A DNA stretch of 55,826 nt, from NCBI GenBank assembly GCA_011525695.1, contig WYBX01000141.1, positions 1-55,826 on the forward strand, in the 5' to 3' direction. The DNA is from Verrucomicrobiia bacterium. GTDB lineage: Bacteria > Verrucomicrobiota > Verrucomicrobiia > Opitutales > Opitutaceae. The notes below the pieces were generated by a model, which was not told the origin of the DNA, did not search any database, and saw nothing but the letters and a program-made list of their open reading frames with translations. Shown here one piece after another: positions 52,209 to 55,826 of the stretch. The stretch's first letter is position 1. Each line of letters starts with the position of its first letter. Position numbers and translations under genes: made by a program.

Positions 52209-52415
52209 TCAGCCCAGCCCGCAACGGCCCCAGGGACCGTAATATCGCCACGAGAATCGTGGTAGTGGCGTGCCATGGGAGATTGCGCAGGCCAGGCCGA
52301 AGATGCCCACCGGCGCGATCGGCTGGATGAGGATCAGTCCGTAGATCACCAGATCCCGGATGCCGAGGACGCGCTTGAGCTGCGGCGGCGGGGGTGATCC
52401 GGTTTCCAGGATCAT
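52209..52415 (-). pseudogene. Truncated, frameshifted amino-acid permease (APC) N terminus
   Basis: The frame from the ATG at 52415 reads LKRVLGIRDLVIYGLILIQP and IAPVGIFGLACAISHG, the first helix of APC-superfamily permeases. After SHG the family sequence HATTTILVAI continues in another frame, consistent with a one-base deletion near 52272, and similarity ends soon after. Only about 70 of an expected 450-500 residues remain. The stop lies 57 bases downstream of the FGE-like gene, which is convergent. It lies seven bases beyond the Gfo/Idh stop on the same strand, so it was once the next gene of that operon. Confidence 0.7.
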
Positions 52416-52421
52416 ACGGAA

Positions 52422-53465
52422 TCAATCGAGCTGCACCCGGTTGCCGCTCCGGGCCGATTCGTAGCATGCGGCCAGGATTCGTTGGCTGTCCACCCCGAGT
52501 TGCGCGTTGTTCGTCGGCTCCCTGTTTTCGAGGATCGCCTGGCTGAATTCCTCGATTTCGCCGCGGTAGATGTTCGCCGCCGGCGGGTTGATCGGGAACC
52601 CGGCGGCGCCTGACCTTGCCTGCTGCGCGTTATAGCCGGCGTCCGATCCAGCCAGATGCGCGACCATCTCGCCACGGTCGCCTTGGCCGATCGTGCCGTG
52701 GGCAATGATACTGCCAAGGGAGCCATAGAGTTCGAGCGAGTTCCGGCTGGCCTCGTCAGGGATGCAGAAGAAGGTGTCCACCACCGCCATCGCCCCACTC
52801 TCAAAGGTCAGCAAGGCCACCGCGCTGTCTTCCGACGCATAACCGTGGACCGTGCGGTTGACGCTGCAGCTTACGGCTGTCGGCCGGCCGAGGAACATCT
52901 CCAGGAGGTCTATACAGTGCCCTCCCATGTCCATCAGTGATCCACCACCGCCGCGGGCCGGATCCTGGCGCCACGCTCCCGCCATGGGAGGATACCAGCA
53001 CGACAGCTGCGCGCGCCCGAAAACCATCCGTCCCAGCCGCTGCTGCTGCACCAGTTCGAGCGCGGCGCGATGCTGGCTCTGAAAGCGCATCATGAACGCC
53101 GTGCCCAGCCGGACGCCGGCGCCCTGGCAGGCGGCCACCATGTCCGTGGCGTCCTGCACGCTCAGCCCCAGGGGCTTTTCACAGAGGACATGCTTGCCGG
53201 CGCTCGCGCAGGCCAGGGCCTGTTCGTGATGACAGTCGGCGGGCGTCGCAATATACACGGCGTCGAGATCGTGCTTGAGCAGGGCAGTGAGGCTGCCGGC
53301 TGGTTGGGCCTTGAATGTCGCCGCGACGGCCGCATTCGCCTGCGCATCGAGGTCCCAAACGGCCACGAGTTCGGCGTTGTTCGCAGCCACGATCCCCTCG
53401 GGAATCGTCCGGCGGCGGGCAATGCCGCCGGAGCCAATCACGCCCCATCTGATCTTATTGCGCAT
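52422..53465 (-). CDS. Gfo/Idh/MocA-family oxidoreductase
   Basis: This 347-residue protein begins IRWGVIGSGGIARRRTIPEG (Rossmann fold), has AELVAVWDLDAQANAAVAA, and AGKHVLCEKPLGLSVQDATD with the EKP catalytic motif. The substrate domain has LGRMVFGRAQLSCWYPPMAG and GGGGSLMDMGGHCIDLLEMF, whose GxxxDxGxHxxD pattern is typical of family members acting on sugars. It probably oxidises or reduces a sugar, or makes a keto-sugar for the aminotransferase upstream. It begins 12 bases after the DegT stop, so the genes are an operon. The DegT plus Gfo/Idh pair recalls amino-sugar pathways such as kanosamine/NtdABC, but the actual substrate is unknown. Confidence 0.92.
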   Translation of the reverse strand: MRNKIRWGVIGSGGIARRRTIPEGIVAANNAELVAVWDLDAQANAAVAATFKAQPAGSLTALLKHDLDAVYIATPADCHHEQALACASAGKHVLCEKPLGLSVQDATDMVAACQGAGVRLGTAFMMRFQSQHRAALELVQQQRLGRMVFGRAQLSCWYPPMAGAWRQDPARGGGGSLMDMGGHCIDLLEMFLGRPTAVSCSVNRTVHGYASEDSAVALLTFESGAMAVVDTFFCIPDEASRNSLELYGSLGSIIAHGTIGQGDRGEMVAHLAGSDAGYNAQQARSGAAGFPINPPAANIYRGEIEEFSQAILENREPTNNAQLGVDSQRILAACYESARSGNRVQLD

Positions 53466-53477
53466 GGTGCGGGTGGG

Positions 53478-54812
53478 TCACTTGGAGTAATGACGGATCA
53501 CCTTGACGAGCGCTTCCGCGATCTGCTCGCAGTGGCTCGGCTCGTAAGTTGGGTAGGCAAAACAGGTAAAGGTGTGATCCTGATGCCACACGGCGTTGGG
53601 CACCTTCACATTGCTATAATCGGCACTCGCGGGGAGGGTATATTCCTTGGATCGGAAAGGGAATTGCGAACGGCCGAAGGCATTGCGGTGGGTGAATGCC
53701 CGTTCGGTGTGGCATTGCGGCCAGAACACCCTCCAGCAGGGGGCGCCCTCCGCGCCGGCTGACTTCACGAAGGTCTGGATGTCGCAATTCATCTGTTCGA
53801 TTTCCAGGGAGAACGCCAGGACGAAGAACCCATTCTGGCGGTCAGGGGTGTCGATGGGGAGGAACTTCACCTGGGGCAATTCCTTGAGCGCATCGATGAT
53901 GATATGGGCGTTGCGGCGTCGGCGGGGCATGTTCCAGGCGTCCATTCGATCCAGCTCCGCCAGACCGATCGCCGACTGCATCTCGGTCATCCGGTAATTC
54001 CAGCCCACCATATTGTGAATGTACGAAAGCTTCTGCTCCAACTCCAGGAGGTTGAGCCGATCCCTCACATCGTAACCGTGGTCGCGAAAGCTGCGGGCGG
54101 CCCAAGCCAGTTCCTCGTTGTCGGTCGTCACCATCCCGCCTTCCCCGCCGGTGGTGAATGTCTTGCTCTGGCAGAAACTGCACGCGGCGATGTCGCCCAG
54201 AGTGCCGGTCTTCCGGCCCTTGTAGGAACCACCGAAGGCCTCCGCGTTATCCTCGATCACGGCCAGCTTGTGCTTCTTCGCAAATGCGTTGATCGGGTCC
54301 ATATCACAGACATTGCCATACAGGTGCACCGGCATGATCGCCTTCGTACGCTCGTTGACCAGGGCCTCGGCGGAGGCCAGGCTGATGCAGTGATCCTCCA
54401 GGTTGACGTCGGCAAAGCGGGGAATGGCCCCGGCCTGCACGATCGAGAAGCTGCTCGCGATGAACGTGTAGCTGGGAACGATCACCTCGTCGCCCGGGCC
54501 GATCCCGAGGACAGTGAGCGCAACGTGCAGGGCGGACGTGCCGTTTGTCGTGCTGACCGCAAACTTGCTCCCCTGCCAGCCAGCAAAACGTTTCTCGAAT
54601 TCCATCCCGGCCTTTCCGGTCCAGTAATTGACCTTGCCGGAACGCAATACCTGTTCGACCGCCTTAATCGCAGGTTCGTCGAATGAAGGCCAGGGCGGCA
54701 GCTTGTCGCGCACCGCGGCGCGTCCGCCGTTCACGGCCAGGTCCGCGGCGGCTGGACCCCGGGAACGGGCGGCAGGAGGTGTTTCGATCAAACCATGGGG
54801 TGGGGTTTTCAT
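53478..54812 (-). CDS. DegT/DnrJ/EryC1/StrS aminotransferase (PLP)
   Basis: This 444-residue enzyme has ALHVALTVLGIGPGDEVIVP followed by SYTFIASSFSIV, IKAVEQVLRSGKVNYWTGK, AIMPVHLYGNVCDMDPI and AVIEDNAEAFGGSYKGRKTG. The PLP-lysine segment is SFCQSKTFTTGGEGGMVTT, with NYRMTEMQSAIGLAELDRMD after it. This family transfers an amino group to a keto-sugar. The ATG at 54812 is preferred; an ATG at 54872 would add 20 residues overlapping the PIG-L stop region. It lies between a PIG-L deacetylase and a Gfo/Idh oxidoreductase, so the three likely act on one amino-sugar, either in making or in breaking it. Confidence 0.92.
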   Translation of the reverse strand: MKTPPHGLIETPPAARSRGPAAADLAVNGGRAAVRDKLPPWPSFDEPAIKAVEQVLRSGKVNYWTGKAGMEFEKRFAGWQGSKFAVSTTNGTSALHVALTVLGIGPGDEVIVPSYTFIASSFSIVQAGAIPRFADVNLEDHCISLASAEALVNERTKAIMPVHLYGNVCDMDPINAFAKKHKLAVIEDNAEAFGGSYKGRKTGTLGDIAACSFCQSKTFTTGGEGGMVTTDNEELAWAARSFRDHGYDVRDRLNLLELEQKLSYIHNMVGWNYRMTEMQSAIGLAELDRMDAWNMPRRRRNAHIIIDALKELPQVKFLPIDTPDRQNGFFVLAFSLEIEQMNCDIQTFVKSAGAEGAPCWRVFWPQCHTERAFTHRNAFGRSQFPFRSKEYTLPASADYSNVKVPNAVWHQDHTFTCFAYPTYEPSHCEQIAEALVKVIRHYSK

Positions 54813-54834
54813 GAGGAGAAAGGGACTCAATACA

Positions 54835-55677
54835 TCATGACGTCGCATCGAGGGCCGCCTCGTAGCGGGCATTCACGAGATAACGGGAACCGAGCGCGTC
54901 GCGCAGCGGGTCGGCACTTTCCGCGCAGAAACCGTAATGCAGATGCCGCCGCCAGCCCTCGGCATGCCGGAACCGCCGCGAGATCCGACCGACCTCGAGC
55001 GAGAACTGCTCCATCGTCTGCAGGTAGTCGTTCATTTTCTGGGAGGCATCCAGCCAGTGTTGCTGGCTTTCGTGCCGGGCCAGCGCGGCGAGCTTGCATT
55101 CGTGCACGCGCGTGGTGTCCACGAAGGCCCCTGGGATCACGCGGCGCCGCAGGGAATCGCGCAGGCCATGGGGCATCGCATGGTAGACCGTCACTGATTC
55201 GTCAACCGGGGCGCGACGCGGCGTGCTGGCGAAATTGCGCATGCCGCGGACAAAGGCAGCGGTGACCGCCAGGCGGCAGGTATTCGTATGATCCTCCATA
55301 TAGTCCTGCGGTGATGGAACCAGCAGGATCCGGGGATTCACGTCGCGAATCACGGCGGCCAGCCGCCGCAGCAGCGTGCCATCGTAATAGATCTCGAGAT
55401 CGTCAACCAGGCTTTCATGGAACGTCGCCTCCAGTACGGCCGCCGCCGCCCGGCCCTCTTGGGCGCGGATTGACCGGAGCCGGGCAGTCCCATACTGCGC
55501 GCTGCCGCAGGAGCCGTTAGCCAAGTTGAGATAATGGGTTTCAAACCCGGCTTGTTGCAGCAGGACGAGGGTGCCGCCCATCATTATTTCGATGTCGTCG
55601 GGATGAGCCCCGATTGCCATGGCGCTGCCGGTGGGCTTCTGCAGGCGCGGGCGGCGGGTGGATCTCGGCTTCGGCAT
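54835..55677 (-). CDS. PIG-L/LmbE-type N-deacetylase
   Basis: This 280-residue protein has the PIG-L opening SAMAIGAHPDDIEIMMGGTL, with the zinc-binding AHPDD, then THYLNLANGSCGS, and the late HTNTCRLAVTAAFVRG region that holds the third zinc His. The family removes N-acetyl groups from GlcNAc-type conjugates, as in LmbE, MshB and GPI-anchor enzymes. The start is uncertain: ATGs at 55752, 55677 and 55620 are in frame; 55677 is chosen as intermediate. A palindrome lies immediately upstream of 55677. It is the first gene of the unit, followed by the DegT and Gfo/Idh genes, which suggests deacetylation of an amino-sugar before or after transamination. Confidence 0.88.
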   Translation of the reverse strand: MPKPRSTRRPRLQKPTGSAMAIGAHPDDIEIMMGGTLVLLQQAGFETHYLNLANGSCGSAQYGTARLRSIRAQEGRAAAAVLEATFHESLVDDLEIYYDGTLLRRLAAVIRDVNPRILLVPSPQDYMEDHTNTCRLAVTAAFVRGMRNFASTPRRAPVDESVTVYHAMPHGLRDSLRRRVIPGAFVDTTRVHECKLAALARHESQQHWLDASQKMNDYLQTMEQFSLEVGRISRRFRHAEGWRRHLHYGFCAESADPLRDALGSRYLVNARYEAALDATS

Positions 55678-55693
55678 GGGCAAACGCTTGCCC
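55678..55693. promoter_or_regulatory. LacI-family-like operator palindrome
   Basis: GGGCAAACGCTTGCCC pairs at seven of eight positions around a central CG, the layout of LacI-family operators (such as PurR- or CcpA-type sites). It abuts the preferred start of the PIG-L gene. If the true start were the ATG at 55752 the site would be inside the coding region, so its position favours a shorter protein. No LacI-type HTH regulator is in the window. Confidence 0.4.
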
Positions 55694-55826
55694 GTTACTT
55701 TAGCCCTACTTCCGCTACTGGAGGCTGGTGAGAACACAAGCCGTTGATCCATCGTCTGGTCTTCCCAAAGGTCGGGACTACACGAGCGGTTTGGCCGCCG
55801 GATATCGGATCTTTGGCGGGGGTTGA
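55694..55826. other. Right-edge sequence without a clear gene
   Basis: The last 133 bases hold the upstream part of the PIG-L frame and a short unassigned tail. No full gene is visible. Confidence 0.4.

Overview
The window reads as a GC-rich chromosomal segment from a PVC-group bacterium, most likely Verrucomicrobia of the Opitutaceae type. The case rests on gene content: TonB-dependent receptors without SusD partners whose plug domains open with an SPFVV/SPFTV...TLAGTR-type sequence, an ECF sigma/FecR/STN-receptor cascade, a PVC-type HEAT-repeat cytochrome c dehydrogenase, DUF1080 proteins, a Cys-type sulfatase and several Gfo/Idh oxidoreductases. No rRNA, tRNA or CRISPR array was seen. The taxonomic call is inference from gene style only.

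Layout. (1) 1-2780 is an accessory island: two relics of a tyrosine-recombinase 3' end flank a ParE-type toxin-antitoxin pair and an orphan RHS tail carrying an HExxH-like C-terminal domain, which overlaps a small lipoprotein gene (candidate effector/immunity pair). (2) 2786-12032 is a tightly coupled minus-strand operon: GntR regulator, MFS sugar porter, ROK sugar kinase, class I phosphomannose isomerase with an extra N-terminal domain, cupin glucose-6-phosphate isomerase, GH3 glycosidase, phosphomannose-isomerase-like cupin, polysaccharide deacetylase. It looks like a route from beta-linked gluco/manno-oligosaccharides to fructose-6-phosphate. (3) 12263-26786 is a plus-strand pectin-type locus: ECF sigma, FecR, STN TonB receptor, secreted transglutaminase-like protein, PL11 rhamnogalacturonan lyase, LamG/DUF1961 protein, DUF1593 nucleoside-hydrolase-like protein and a secreted protein with a degenerate metallophosphoesterase-like domain. 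Palindromic repeat elements lie between the last genes. (4) 26932-29358 (minus) holds a NupG-type transporter and a Gfo/Idh oxidoreductase. (5) 29673-44480 holds a PQQ dehydrogenase, a CocE hydrolase, a second TonB receptor coupled to an SGNH-DUF1080 fusion and a ceramidase-like hydrolase, then NagB-like and NagX-like genes and a convergent sulfatase. Together these suggest uptake and breakdown of an acylated, perhaps sulfated, amino-sugar glycan. (6) 44679-52152 holds an AraC regulator, the PVC dehydrogenase, a divergent DUF1080 gene, a GntR/LacI-type regulator and an FGE-like protein lacking the catalytic cysteines. (7) 52209-55677 (minus) is a PIG-L deacetylase / DegT aminotransferase / Gfo-Idh cassette ending in a frameshifted amino-acid permease remnant.

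The strongest candidates for something undescribed are the receptor-linked amino-sugar module around 33867-42960, the transglutaminase-like protein inside the pectin locus, and the RHS-tail/lipoprotein pair in the left island.
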